A DNA stretch of 64,000 bases from Bog-756 sp963704585 (GTDB taxonomy: Bacteria; Actinomycetota; Acidimicrobiia; Acidimicrobiales; RAAP-2). The stretch covers positions 2,976,001-3,040,000 of the forward strand of contig OY969919.1 of assembly GCA_963704585.1 (NCBI GenBank), given 5' to 3'. The translations under genes and the position numbers were made by a program. The notes beneath the pieces were generated by a model that worked only from the letters and a program-made list of their open reading frames with translations, did no database searches and was not told the origin of the DNA. Positions 23,535-32,195 of the stretch are shown piece by piece (position 1 is the stretch's first letter; the number at the start of each line of letters is the position of its first letter).

Positions 23535-25199
23535 GTGTCCCGGGTCGAACGGCCCGGCCGCCCAGCGGAGGAAGGCGACTTCGACAGCGCCGCGGTGATC
23601 GAGGCGGAGGCGCTGCTGAGCGGCACCGGCGCCGGCGCCGAGGCCGGCATCGTCGTCCCCTGGCCCCTCCTCTTCCACCGCCGCCTCCACCGGCGGGTCG
23701 TCCGCTCGGAGCGGTACCAGTGGTGGATCCTCTGGACGGTCCTGGCCGGCCTGCTCTCGGTCAACATCACCTTCACCGTGTTCGTCGTGGCGCTCCCGCA
23801 GGTCGCGCGCCAGCTGCACACCTCGGTCTCGACGCTGGCCTGGACGTCGACCGGCCCGCTGCTCGCGTTCGGGGTCGCGGCGCCGATCCTCGGCAAGCTC
23901 GGGGACCTGCGCGGCTACCGGCGCCTCTACCTGCTCGGGCTCAGCGGCGCGGCGGTCAGCGTGGTGCTGACGGCGACCGCACCCACGGCGGGCGTGCTGA
24001 TCGCGGCCCGGCTCTTCGACGGGGTCCAGGGCGCGGCGACCGGGGCGGCCTCGATGGCCCTCGTGCTCGAGGCCTTCTCGCACGAGGACCGGGTGAAGGC
24101 GTTGGGGTGGTGGTCGCTCGTCGGCGCCGGCGGACCAGTCCTCGGGGTCACCATCGGCGCGCCGATCATCCAGTACTTCGGGTGGCGTGCGCTCTTCTGG
24201 GGTGAGCTGCCGCTGATGCTCGCCGCCGCGGTGCTCGCGATCGTCGTGCTGCCCAACCGCGACCACCAACGAGCCGCCCGCGCAGGCGCTCCGGTCGCCG
24301 GTTCACCATCAGGGGAGCCCGCACCTTTGGAGGCGCCGGCGACCGACGGCGGCACCCGGCGCGCGCCGGGTCCGTGGCGGTCGCTCGACTGGCTCGGCTC
24401 TGCGACGCTCTCGACCTCGGTCACCGCGTTCCTGCTCGCGCTCAACGTGGCGCCGAGCTGGGGGTTCACCGCCCCCTCGACGCTCGCGGTCTTCGGGCTG
24501 TCCGTGGCCGCCTTCGTCGCGTTCGTCCTGCGCGAGCGCAGCGCGCCGCGCCCCCTCATCCCGCTTCGCTACTTCGCGATCCGCAACTTCGCGTTCCCAC
24601 TGGGCTCGAGGTCGCTCGCCAACTTCGCCTACATGGGCGGCTTCTTCCTCTTCCCGATCCTCGTCGAGCGCATCTACGGCTACAGCGAGACGAAGGCCGG
24701 TCTCGTCTCGACCGCACGACCGCTCATGTTCTCGCTCGTCGCGCCCATCGCGGGGTACGCGGCGGTGAAGGTGGGGGAGCGCATCTCGGTCGTCGCCGGC
24801 GCGGTCGTCCTCACCGTCTCGATGGTCCTCTTCACCCAGCTCGGGTCCGTGCCGAACCTGGCGATGATCCTCCTCGCGCTCGCGCTCTCGGGGATCGGCA
24901 TCGGGGTGCTCACCCCGTCGACGACCTCGTCGTCCTCGAACGAGGTCGCGCCCGAGGAGCTCGGGGTCATGAGCGCCGCGCAGCTCCTCGTGACCCAGGT
25001 CGGCGTGGTCGCGGGGATCCAGGTGATGGTCACCGTCCAGGCCTCCTCCGGCGGAGGTGTGGGCGACCTCGCCTCCTTCCACCACGCCTACGCGGTCGGC
25101 GCGGTGGTGGCAGGGCTCGCGGCGGTCTGCGGGTTCTTCGTGCGCGACACGCCGCGCCCGAGCCGGGACCTGGCCGTCCGCGAGGTGCCGGTCGCCTGA
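23535..25199 (+). CDS. DHA2-type MFS drug/metabolite exporter (14 TMS)
   Basis: Protein of 554 residues with an N-terminal cytoplasmic extension of about 60 residues and then about 14 hydrophobic segments. Family signs: GKLGDLRGYRRLYLLGL after helix 2, RLFDGVQGAATGAA (the antiporter-type segment), and a final GFFVRDTPRP cytoplasmic tail. Proton-driven drug or lipid efflux is the usual role. A hydrophilic loop rich in Pro/Gly/Ala (about 255-285) separates the halves. The GTG at 23535 lies 3 bases after the SDR stop, so the pair is an operon. The substrate is unknown. Confidence 0.85.
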   Translation: MSRVERPGRPAEEGDFDSAAVIEAEALLSGTGAGAEAGIVVPWPLLFHRRLHRRVVRSERYQWWILWTVLAGLLSVNITFTVFVVALPQVARQLHTSVSTLAWTSTGPLLAFGVAAPILGKLGDLRGYRRLYLLGLSGAAVSVVLTATAPTAGVLIAARLFDGVQGAATGAASMALVLEAFSHEDRVKALGWWSLVGAGGPVLGVTIGAPIIQYFGWRALFWGELPLMLAAAVLAIVVLPNRDHQRAARAGAPVAGSPSGEPAPLEAPATDGGTRRAPGPWRSLDWLGSATLSTSVTAFLLALNVAPSWGFTAPSTLAVFGLSVAAFVAFVLRERSAPRPLIPLRYFAIRNFAFPLGSRSLANFAYMGGFFLFPILVERIYGYSETKAGLVSTARPLMFSLVAPIAGYAAVKVGERISVVAGAVVLTVSMVLFTQLGSVPNLAMILLALALSGIGIGVLTPSTTSSSSNEVAPEELGVMSAAQLLVTQVGVVAGIQVMVTVQASSGGGVGDLASFHHAYAVGAVVAGLAAVCGFFVRDTPRPSRDLAVREVPVA

Positions 25200-25236
25200 C
25201 GCGGACCGGACGGTCGGCCCGCCTCGCCGGCCGGTG

Positions 25237-25644
25237 CTAGTCGGTCATCGCCTGGATGCGGGAGCCGAGCTCGACGGTCGCCTCGTCGGGCTGGAGCGTC
25301 TGGAGCTCGAGGAGCTTCGCGATGTCGCCCTCGACCTTGATCTTCCCCTGCATGAAGGCCTGGATGCCGGCCTGGGGGTTCCCCTCGACGAGGATCGCCT
25401 TCGCGATGTCGTAGTCGAGCGTCACCCGCAGATCGGCGGGATCGATGTGGCCGACGTCGAGCACGAGCGCGCCACCGCTCGTGTCCGCGTGGGCGTCGAG
25501 GGAGCCCTCGCCGAAGGGGACCTCGCAGATCACGAGGTTCAACCGGATCGAGTGGGAGATGGTGGCGCCGCGGTCCTCGAACTCCGCCCGGATGGACTTC
25601 GCCTCGGCCAGCCACTCGTCGCTCAGGAACTGGTAGGTGGCCAT
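25237..25644 (-). CDS. SCP2 sterol-carrier domain protein
   Basis: Single-domain protein of 135 residues. The SCP2 pattern is visible in the central beta strands and in the C-terminal stretch AILVEGNPQAGIQAFMQGKI followed by KVEGDIAKLLEL. Such proteins bind acyl chains or sterols in a hydrophobic pocket. The ATG at 25644 follows a purine-rich AAGGAGCGACG on the minus strand. It is convergent with the MFS gene and divergent from the glycosyltransferase. The ligand is unknown. Confidence 0.85.
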   Translation of the reverse strand: MATYQFLSDEWLAEAKSIRAEFEDRGATISHSIRLNLVICEVPFGEGSLDAHADTSGGALVLDVGHIDPADLRVTLDYDIAKAILVEGNPQAGIQAFMQGKIKVEGDIAKLLELQTLQPDEATVELGSRIQAMTD

Positions 25645-25767
25645 CGTCGCGTCGCTCCTTGCCTCGGTCCGCGGGTCGTTGCGGAGGCCACTCTAGAGCC
25701 TGTCCGCACGCGCACGGCCTGCGCCAGGCCACCCGCCGGGCGCAGGACGGCCACCTACAATGCGCCG

Positions 25768-25824
25768 ATGCAGCTGCCGATGCGGGCCGAGACCGTCCCG
25801 GCTCCGACCCGGGGGACTCGTTGA
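25768..25824 (+). CDS. 18-codon leaderless upstream ORF coupled to the GT4 gene
   Basis: Encodes MQLPMRAETVPAPTRGTR. TACAAT ends 6 bases before its ATG, so translation should begin at the 5' end of the mRNA. Its TGA (25822-25824) overlaps the TTG of the glycosyltransferase (25821-25823) as TTGA. This is the layout of termination-reinitiation coupling. The peptide has no recognisable motif; its role may only be to deliver ribosomes to the weak TTG start. Confidence 0.5.
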   Translation: MQLPMRAETVPAPTRGTR

Positions 25825-27038
25825 GCGGACCGGCTGGTGGGCCTCCGCCACCGGTCCACGTCCTGGCGGTGGAGTCGACCGGCACCTGCGAGGGTGGTGC
25901 GCAGATGATGCTCGACGAGCTCATCCATCGGGTCGACCCCACGCGCTTCGCCGTCTCCTTCGCCTGCCTGCAGGAGGGCCCGTGGCCCGAATCCCTCGCG
26001 GCCGAGGGCTACCGGGTCCACGTGATCCCGCAGACCCGCTCGCGGGACCTTCGCAACGCATGGCACGTCTCCGGGGAGCTCGCCGCGATCGTCCGCCGCG
26101 AGAAGGTGGACCTGGTCCACGCGAGCTACAGCCAGACGTTGCTCCGCGCGAGCCTCGGTGCGCGGCGGGCTCGCGTTCCCTCGGTGTGGGTGGTCTTCGA
26201 CCCGCTGGTCGGGTACGAGCGACGCAGGACGGTTGCGGCACGGCGGCATCTCAATGCCAACCTCCTCCGCCTGCTCCGTCCCGACGCGATCATCTACGGC
26301 ACCGCGCGGGCCGCCGGGGGGGTGCCACACCACCGATCGACGTCGACCGTGACGATCCTCCCCGGCATCGACCCGACGCGACACGGCGGTGGCGACGGAG
26401 GGCGTGCTCGGCGAAGGCTCGGGATCGCGGAGGACGCAGCGGTGCTCGCGATGTTCGGTCGGCTGACCTTCCTGAAATCGCAGACGGACTTCCTGCGGGC
26501 CATGCCGACCGTGCTCCGGTCCCACCCGGAGGCCCGCGGGGTCATCTGCGGCGGCGAGGGCGAAGGTGACTACTCCACGCGCGTCGAGGCGCTCCGAGCC
26601 GAGCTCGGGCTCGAGGACGAGGTGCTGCTCACCGGCTTCGTCCCCGACGAGGAGAAGGACGACATCCTCGCGGCGGCCGACGTCGTCGTGCACCTCGCCA
26701 AGCGCGAGTCGTTCGGGCTCACCGTCATCGAGGCCCAGGCAGCGGGCAAGGCCATCGTGGCCGCGGATGCGAGCGGGCCGCACTCCCTCATCGACGACGG
26801 GGTCACCGGCATGCTCGTCCCGATCGGTGACGTCGACGCCCTGACCACGGTCCTGCTCGAGCTCCTCGACGACCCGGCACGCCGCGCCGACCTCGGCGAG
26901 GCCGGCCGGGCGGCCGCCATGCGGTACTCGGTCGACGAGATGGTCCGTCGTATCGAGGACGTCTGGGACGCGACGTTGGGACGCGCCGCGCGGAGGCCGG
27001 ACGCCGATCCCTCGACCTCGGCGCGCGCCTCAGGCTGA
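25821..27038 (+). CDS. GT4-family glycosyltransferase
   Basis: GT-B fold retaining glycosyltransferase, 405 residues. N-domain starts VHVLAVESTGTCEGGAQMML. The linker holds a glycine-rich sugar-nucleotide site. The C-domain has LAMFGRLTFLKSQTDFLRA, LTGFVPDEEKDDILAAAD, and the ESFGLTVIEAQAAGKAIVA motif with the conserved Glu residues of GT4. No start codon but TTG 25821 puts the first beta strand in place; it overlaps the stop of a short upstream ORF. It lies outside the main polysaccharide locus, so the acceptor could be a lipid or small molecule. Confidence 0.83.
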   Translation: MSGPAGGPPPPVHVLAVESTGTCEGGAQMMLDELIHRVDPTRFAVSFACLQEGPWPESLAAEGYRVHVIPQTRSRDLRNAWHVSGELAAIVRREKVDLVHASYSQTLLRASLGARRARVPSVWVVFDPLVGYERRRTVAARRHLNANLLRLLRPDAIIYGTARAAGGVPHHRSTSTVTILPGIDPTRHGGGDGGRARRRLGIAEDAAVLAMFGRLTFLKSQTDFLRAMPTVLRSHPEARGVICGGEGEGDYSTRVEALRAELGLEDEVLLTGFVPDEEKDDILAAADVVVHLAKRESFGLTVIEAQAAGKAIVAADASGPHSLIDDGVTGMLVPIGDVDALTTVLLELLDDPARRADLGEAGRAAAMRYSVDEMVRRIEDVWDATLGRAARRPDADPSTSARASG

Positions 27039-27108
27039 CCGGTCGGGGTCGCCCTCGAGGGCCGTGAGGTCGGAGCCGTCGTCCGGCACGGCACTAGCAT
27101 CCCACTCC

Positions 27109-27882
27109 GTGACCGCACCGATCATCCCCGGCGCCGAGCCCTGGTCGGCCGACGGCGGCACGAGCAGCGTGCTCGTCCTGCACGGCTTCACGGGTAATCC
27201 GCAGTCGATGCGACCCCTCGCGGGCGCGCTGGCTGCGGCCGGCTACACCGTTGATCTGCCGCTCCTGCCCGGCCACGGCACCGCGGTCGAGGACATGGTC
27301 CCGACCCGGTGGGCGGACTGGTCGGTCGCGGCCGAGCAGGCCTACGACGCGCTCGCCGCCCGGTCCGAGCGGGTGATGGTGACCGGGCTCTCGATGGGCG
27401 GGACGCTCGCCTGCTGGCTCGCCGAGCGCCACCCCGGGATCGCAGGGATCGCGGTCGTGAACCCGCTCGTCGACCCGCCGGCCGCGTCGGCCCGCGACGG
27501 TCTCCGCCAGCTCGTCGAGCAGGGGACCGAGGTCATCGACGGGATCGGCTCCGACATCGCGAAGGAGGGCGCGGTCGAGGCCGCGTACCCCGGCACGCCC
27601 ATGTCGGCCGTGCTCTCGCTCTTCGAGGGGGTCGACGAGGTCCACGCCGGGCTCGAGCGCATCACGTGCCCGACGCTCCTCCTCTCGAGCCGCGAGGACC
27701 ACGTCGTCCCGATCGAGTCGGGGGACGTGCTCGCCGGTTCCGTCGGGGGGCCGGTCGAGCGGGTCTTCCTCGAGCGCAGCTACCACGTCGCCACGCTCGA
27801 CTGGGACGCCCCGCTCATCGAGGAGCGCATCGTGGCCTTCGCCGCCGAGGTCCTCGGCGGCCCCGGCATCGTCGCCGCCTGA
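27109..27882 (+). CDS. Alpha/beta-hydrolase, carboxylesterase/monoacylglycerol lipase type
   Basis: Protein of 257 residues. Oxyanion-hole HGFTGNPQSMRPLA comes first. The nucleophile Ser is in TGLSMGGTLACWLA (near residue 95), the acid Asp in LLSSREDHVVP, and the catalytic His in SYHVATLDWD. These match EST30-like bacterial carboxylesterases. TAGCAT ends 8 bases before the GTG at 27109. The stop overlaps the gatC ATG (TGATG), so the esterase may be expressed with gatCAB, though no functional link is known. Confidence 0.87.
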   Translation: MTAPIIPGAEPWSADGGTSSVLVLHGFTGNPQSMRPLAGALAAAGYTVDLPLLPGHGTAVEDMVPTRWADWSVAAEQAYDALAARSERVMVTGLSMGGTLACWLAERHPGIAGIAVVNPLVDPPAASARDGLRQLVEQGTEVIDGIGSDIAKEGAVEAAYPGTPMSAVLSLFEGVDEVHAGLERITCPTLLLSSREDHVVPIESGDVLAGSVGGPVERVFLERSYHVATLDWDAPLIEERIVAFAAEVLGGPGIVAA

Positions 27883-28190
27883 TGGCGCGCCCCGAGCGGC
27901 TCACCCGCGACGAGGTGGCCCACGTCGCCCGGCTCGCACGGCTGGCCCTCACCGACGAGGAGCTCGAGACCTACACCGGGCAGCTCGCGCAGGTGCTCGA
28001 CCACGCGGCCGACGTGGCCTCGCTCGACCTCACCGGCGTCGCGGGCACGGCGCACCCGCTCGCGCTCGCCAACGTGCTCCGTCCGGACGAGCCACGGGGG
28101 TGCCTCGACCGCGACGAGGTGCTCGCCCAGGCGCCGGACGTCGAGGACCACCGGTTCCGGGTCCCGCCCCTGCTCGGCGAGGCGCCGTGA
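27882..28190 (+). CDS. gatC: Asp-tRNA(Asn)/Glu-tRNA(Gln) amidotransferase subunit C
   Basis: Small subunit of 102 residues that wraps between GatA and GatB. VAHVARLARLALTDEELE, then LDHAADVASLDLTG, then the C-terminal LRPDEPRGCLDRDEVLAQAP match GatC. The ATG overlaps the hydrolase TGA by one base, and its own stop overlaps the gatA GTG (GTGA). First gene of gatC-gatA-gatB. Confidence 0.95.
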   Translation: MARPERLTRDEVAHVARLARLALTDEELETYTGQLAQVLDHAADVASLDLTGVAGTAHPLALANVLRPDEPRGCLDRDEVLAQAPDVEDHRFRVPPLLGEAP

Positions 28191-29653
28191 GCGCACCCAC
28201 CCCGGCCGGCGATCTCGCCGCGCGCATCCGCTCGGGCGCCGCGTCTGCCGTCGACGTCCTCGAGGAGCGACTCGCGACCATCGCGTCCCACGAGGACCAG
28301 GTCCACGCGTTCAACCTCGTGCTCGAAGAACAGGCCCGGGAGCAGGCACTCGGGGTCGACCGGACCGTGGCCGCAGGCGAGGACCCGGGTCCCCTCGCAG
28401 GCGTGCCGATCGCCCTCAAGGACAATCTGTGCACCCGCGGCATCCCGACGACCTGCTCGTCGCGCATCCTCGAGGGCTGGCGACCGCCCTACGACGCGAC
28501 CGTCGTGCAGCGCCTGCGCAAGGCCGGCGCGGTCACGATCGGCAAGACCAACATGGACGAGTTCGCCATGGGCTCGTCCACCGAGGGCTCCGCGTTCGGG
28601 CCGACCCGCAACCCGCACGACCCGAGCCGGGTCCCCGGCGGCTCGTCGGGGGGCTCGGCGGCCGCCGTCGCGGCCGGCTTCGCCCCCCTCGCGCTCGGCT
28701 CCGACACGGGGGGATCGATCCGCCAGCCCGCCGCCCTCTGCGGAGTGGTCGGCATGAAGCCGACCTACGGCACGGTCTCGCGCTTCGGGCTGGTGGCCTT
28801 CGCGAGCTCGCTCGACCAGATCGGCCCCTTCGCGACCACCGTGGGGGACGCAGCGCTCCTCTTCGACGTGATCGGGGGCCACGACCCCCGCGACTCGACC
28901 TCGCTCAACCGGCCGACCCCGCGGGTGGTCGCGGTGCTCGACGAAGGGATCGAGGGCGTCTCGGTCGGCCTGCTCACCGAGCTCCTCCACGGTGCGTCTC
29001 CCGATGTGATCGCACGGGTCTCCGAGGCGGCCAACGCGCTCGCGGCCGCCGGCGCGCGGGTCGAGGAGGTGTCGGTCCCCGAAGTGGTGTACGGCCTCTC
29101 CGCCTACTACCTCATCGCTCCCGGCGAGGCGTCGTCGAACCTCGCCCGCTACGACGGGGTCCGCTACGGGCTGCGCGTCGACGCCGAGGACACCGAGGCG
29201 ATGAACACCGCGACGCGCACGGCGGGATTCGGGCCCGAGGTCAAGCGGCGGATCATGCTCGGCACCTACGTGCTCTCGGCCGGGTACATGGACGCCTACT
29301 ACAACCAGGCGCTCAAGGTCCGCACCCGGATCATCGAGGGCTTCGCCTCCGCCTACCAACGGTTCGACGTGCTGCTCGGACCGACGACCCCGACCACCGC
29401 GTTCGCGCTCGGCGCGAAGACCGGCACACCGCTCGAGATGTACCTCTCCGACGTCTGCACGATCCCCTCCAACCTCGCCGGCCACCCCGCGATCAGCGTG
29501 CCCTTCGGCACCGGCGACGACGGGCTCCCGGTCGGCGTCCAGCTGCTCGGCCCTTCGCTCTCGGAGGGGACGGTCTTCCGGGTCGCCGCCGCGGTCGAGG
29601 CGGCCGCCCCGGCGATCCCGGCACCGGCCCTCGCCGCAGGGAGGGCGTCGTGA
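28187..29653 (+). CDS. gatA: Asp-tRNA(Asn)/Glu-tRNA(Gln) amidotransferase subunit A
   Basis: Amidase-signature subunit of 488 residues that releases ammonia from glutamine. The catalytic triad is visible: Lys in PIALKDNLCTRG, the cis-Ser in PGGSSGGSAAAVAAG, and the nucleophile Ser in GSDTGGSIRQPAALCG. FGPTRNP and EFAMGSSTE are also standard. The GTG start overlaps gatC and the stop overlaps gatB, each by 4 bases. The complex makes Gln-tRNA(Gln) and/or Asn-tRNA(Asn). Confidence 0.96.
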   Translation: MSAPTPAGDLAARIRSGAASAVDVLEERLATIASHEDQVHAFNLVLEEQAREQALGVDRTVAAGEDPGPLAGVPIALKDNLCTRGIPTTCSSRILEGWRPPYDATVVQRLRKAGAVTIGKTNMDEFAMGSSTEGSAFGPTRNPHDPSRVPGGSSGGSAAAVAAGFAPLALGSDTGGSIRQPAALCGVVGMKPTYGTVSRFGLVAFASSLDQIGPFATTVGDAALLFDVIGGHDPRDSTSLNRPTPRVVAVLDEGIEGVSVGLLTELLHGASPDVIARVSEAANALAAAGARVEEVSVPEVVYGLSAYYLIAPGEASSNLARYDGVRYGLRVDAEDTEAMNTATRTAGFGPEVKRRIMLGTYVLSAGYMDAYYNQALKVRTRIIEGFASAYQRFDVLLGPTTPTTAFALGAKTGTPLEMYLSDVCTIPSNLAGHPAISVPFGTGDDGLPVGVQLLGPSLSEGTVFRVAAAVEAAAPAIPAPALAAGRAS

Positions 29654-31101
29654 GCGCCGGCTGGGAGACCGTCATCGGGCTCGAGGTCCACTGCGAGCTC
29701 AAGACGGCGACCAAGCTCTTCTGCGGGTGCCCGAACGCGTTCGGCGCGGCGCCCAACACCCACGTCTGCCCGGTCTGCCTCGGCCTGCCGGGATCGCTGC
29801 CCGTCCTCAACCAGCGGGCGGTCGAGCTGGCCATGGCGATCGGGACCGCGCTGCACTGCGAGATCCGGACCTCGACGTTCCACCGGAAGAACTACTTCTA
29901 TCCGGACCAGGCGAAGGACTACCAGATCAGCCAGTACGACGAGCCGATCAACACGGACGGATGGCTCGCCCTGCCCGACGGCACGTGGGTCGGCATCGTG
30001 CGCGCGCACCTCGAGGAGGACACCGGCAAGACGACCCATGCCGGCGCCTCGGGGCGGATCCACGGGGCGGACTACTCGCTCGTCGACTACAACCGGTCCG
30101 GCGTCCCGCTGGTCGAGATCGTGAGCGAGCCCGACCTTCGCACCGCTGCACAGGCCCGCGCGTACGCGACCGAGCTCCGGGCCGTGCTCGTGGCCTCGGG
30201 AGCCTCCGACGGCAAGATGGAGGAGGGGTCGATGCGCGTCGACGCGAACGTCTCGGTCCGCCGCTCGCCCGACGACCCCTTCGGCACCCGCTGCGAGATC
30301 AAGAACCTCAACTCCGTGCGCTCGCTCGGCCACGCGATCGAGTACGAGGCCGAGCGCCAGATCGCGCTCCTCGAGGCCGGCGAGTCGGTCGTCCAGCAGA
30401 CTCGCCACTGGGACGAGGACGCCGGGCGCACGAGTGCGCTGCGCTCGAAGGAGGAGGCGTACGACTACCGCTACTTCCTCGAGCCCGACCTCGTCCCGCT
30501 CTCCCCGGATGCCGAGTGGATCGACGCGGTCGCCGCCACACTCGGGCTGCTGCCCGCCGCACGGCGCGCGCGCCTCGTCGAGCTGCTCGAGGAGGCCGGG
30601 GGCGCGTCCGACTCCCAGCGCGACCAGGTCGCGACGGTGGTCGACCTGGGGCTCGACGACCTCGTGGTCGAGGCGGCCGCGGGCGGTGTGGCCACCGCCC
30701 TCGCCCTCGCCCGGACGGCGAACGAGGCGGCCGCCGACCCCGAGGCGGCACGAGCGCTCGATCCCGCCTCGTACCTCGCCCTGCTGACCATGGAGGCCTC
30801 GGGCAGCCTGAGTGCGACCCAGTCCAAGGCCGTCCTCGCGGACCTGCTGGTGGTCGGGGGCGGCGATCCCGCGGCGATCGCCAAGGAGAAGGGTTTCGAG
30901 GCGATGTCCGAGGACTCGCTCGCGGCGGCGGTGGCCGCGGTGGTCGCGGACCACGCCGACGAGTGGGACCGCTTCTGCGAGGGCGGGGAGAAGGCCGACA
31001 AGCTCATCGGGTTCTTCACCGGGCTCGTCATGAAGGCGAGCCGCGGGCAGGCCGACGGCAAGGCGGTCGCCGCCGAGCTGCGCCGCCTCCGGGACGGCTG
31101 A
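29650..31101 (+). CDS. gatB: Asp-tRNA(Asn)/Glu-tRNA(Gln) amidotransferase subunit B
   Basis: Kinase/tRNA-binding subunit of 483 residues that activates the misacylated tRNA. IGLEVHCELKTATKLFCGC with the paired CxCxxxF...CPVCLGLPGSLP Cys residues of the zinc/structural site, RKNYFYPDQAKDYQISQYD, and MRVDANVSVR are conserved. The helical and YqeY-like tail follow the catalytic half. The frame is open for 1.2 kb upstream through gatA, but the GTG at 29650 gives the normal N-terminus and the 4-base overlap typical of this operon. Confidence 0.96.
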   Translation: MSAGWETVIGLEVHCELKTATKLFCGCPNAFGAAPNTHVCPVCLGLPGSLPVLNQRAVELAMAIGTALHCEIRTSTFHRKNYFYPDQAKDYQISQYDEPINTDGWLALPDGTWVGIVRAHLEEDTGKTTHAGASGRIHGADYSLVDYNRSGVPLVEIVSEPDLRTAAQARAYATELRAVLVASGASDGKMEEGSMRVDANVSVRRSPDDPFGTRCEIKNLNSVRSLGHAIEYEAERQIALLEAGESVVQQTRHWDEDAGRTSALRSKEEAYDYRYFLEPDLVPLSPDAEWIDAVAATLGLLPAARRARLVELLEEAGGASDSQRDQVATVVDLGLDDLVVEAAAGGVATALALARTANEAAADPEAARALDPASYLALLTMEASGSLSATQSKAVLADLLVVGGGDPAAIAKEKGFEAMSEDSLAAAVAAVVADHADEWDRFCEGGEKADKLIGFFTGLVMKASRGQADGKAVAAELRRLRDG

Positions 31102-31591
31102 GCGCGACGGGGCCGCGCGCGGCGAGCGGGGTCGGAACCCGTCCGCGCCGTCGATGAGCCGCGCCGGGGACGCGCCGCGCTGGGGAAGAACGGTGGACAT
31201 CTCGGCCCGGCCTGGGGACGCCCGAAGAAATGTCGGGGATAAGGTACGGATTTCGCGCGGAGCCCTTGACCCTCGCGTCGTCGCAGTTCAGAGTGTGATT
31301 TGTCGAACGGCAGCCGCCCGGGGCGGCCTCCGGGAACGGGTGAGGGAAGGCCCGCAAGGACCTTCTCGAGCGCGGTTCCCCCGGGTCCTCCGAGGTGGGC
31401 GCCGATCGGTACGGTGGTCCGGGGAAGGGCGTCGTCCTCGTCAGAGGACGAACGCTCGTCGCCTTCGCAGAGTCGTCCGACACGGCTTCGCGCGGGTGCA
31501 GCCGGGTCCCTCGTGTACGTGGCCCCGAGGAGCTTGGGCGGTTTCGGTCGCTCGGTTACTCGGGGCCGCGTCGCGTCGGTAGCCTGCCCGG
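31102..31591 (+). other. 490-base non-coding stretch between gatB and the YdcF-like gene
   Basis: No convincing ORF on either strand. TTGACC with a CAGAGT hexamer 17 bases later (about 31268-31296) is a possible promoter that would transcribe about 290 bases before the YdcF gene. A perfect 7-bp stem CGTCCTC-GTCA-GAGGACG lies at 31433-31450. The YdcF gene itself has a second TAGCCT hexamer 6 bases before its GTG. I looked for RNase P, SRP and tmRNA hallmarks and did not find them. Confidence 0.45.
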
Positions 31592-32143
31592 GTGCGCATC
31601 CGGCCGACGACCCGCCGGGGCCGGGTGCTCGCCACGGTCGGCGCCGTCGCCCTCCTCGCGGCCGCCCTCTTCGCGGCTGCCACCCTGCGACTGTTCGTGT
31701 GGCCGCCGAGCGACCGACCGACGCCCGCCGACGCGGTGGTCGCGCTCGGCGGGGATCCCGGGCAGCACCGGGCCGCCGAGGCGATGGCCCTCGCCCGCTC
31801 GGGGTACGCACCGGTCGCCGTCATCTCGCTCGGCGGCACCCCGCCCGCACCCTGTCCGAAGGCGGCCCGAGCCGTCGAGGTGCTCTGCTTCCGGCCCGAT
31901 CCGCTCGACACCCGGGGCGAGGCCGAGCACATCGCCCGACTGGTGGCGGCCCGCCACTGGCGGAAGATCATCGTGGTGCCCGAGCGGAGCCAGGCCACCC
32001 GGGCCCGCCTGCTCGTCGAGCGGTGCACCGGCGTCCGGCTCGAGATCGTCCCGGTCGCCGACCCGCTCTCGCAGCTGCCCGAGGACCTCCTCTACGAGTG
32101 GGGTGCGCTCGCGAAGGCCCTCGTGCTCGAGCGCACGTGCTGA
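31592..32143 (+). CDS. YdcF-like (DUF218) membrane-anchored protein
   Basis: Protein of 183 residues with an N-terminal signal anchor (about residues 10-34: RVLATVGAVALLAAALFAA). The extracytoplasmic domain follows the DUF218 layout: DAVVALGGDPGQHRAAEAMA, then SGYAPVAVISLGG, then DTRGEAEHIARLVAARHWRK and a VPERSQATRARLL basic segment. Family members are linked to envelope and polysaccharide metabolism, but the reaction is not well defined. TAGCCT ends 6 bases before the GTG. It stands at the edge of the polysaccharide locus. Confidence 0.8.
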   Translation: MRIRPTTRRGRVLATVGAVALLAAALFAAATLRLFVWPPSDRPTPADAVVALGGDPGQHRAAEAMALARSGYAPVAVISLGGTPPAPCPKAARAVEVLCFRPDPLDTRGEAEHIARLVAARHWRKIIVVPERSQATRARLLVERCTGVRLEIVPVADPLSQLPEDLLYEWGALAKALVLERTC

Positions 32144-32195
32144 GCTCGCCCCGAACCGGCCGGCATAGCGCAGGCCGGCCCCGATCCGGCGGCGC

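Noticed and set aside
28429..29649. N-terminal extension of GatB through gatA
   Set aside because: The frame is open but reads GC-rich antisense-like sequence; GTG 29650 gives the conserved N-terminus.
31102..31591. RNase P RNA, tmRNA or SRP RNA
   Set aside because: None of the conserved core sequences of these RNAs is present.
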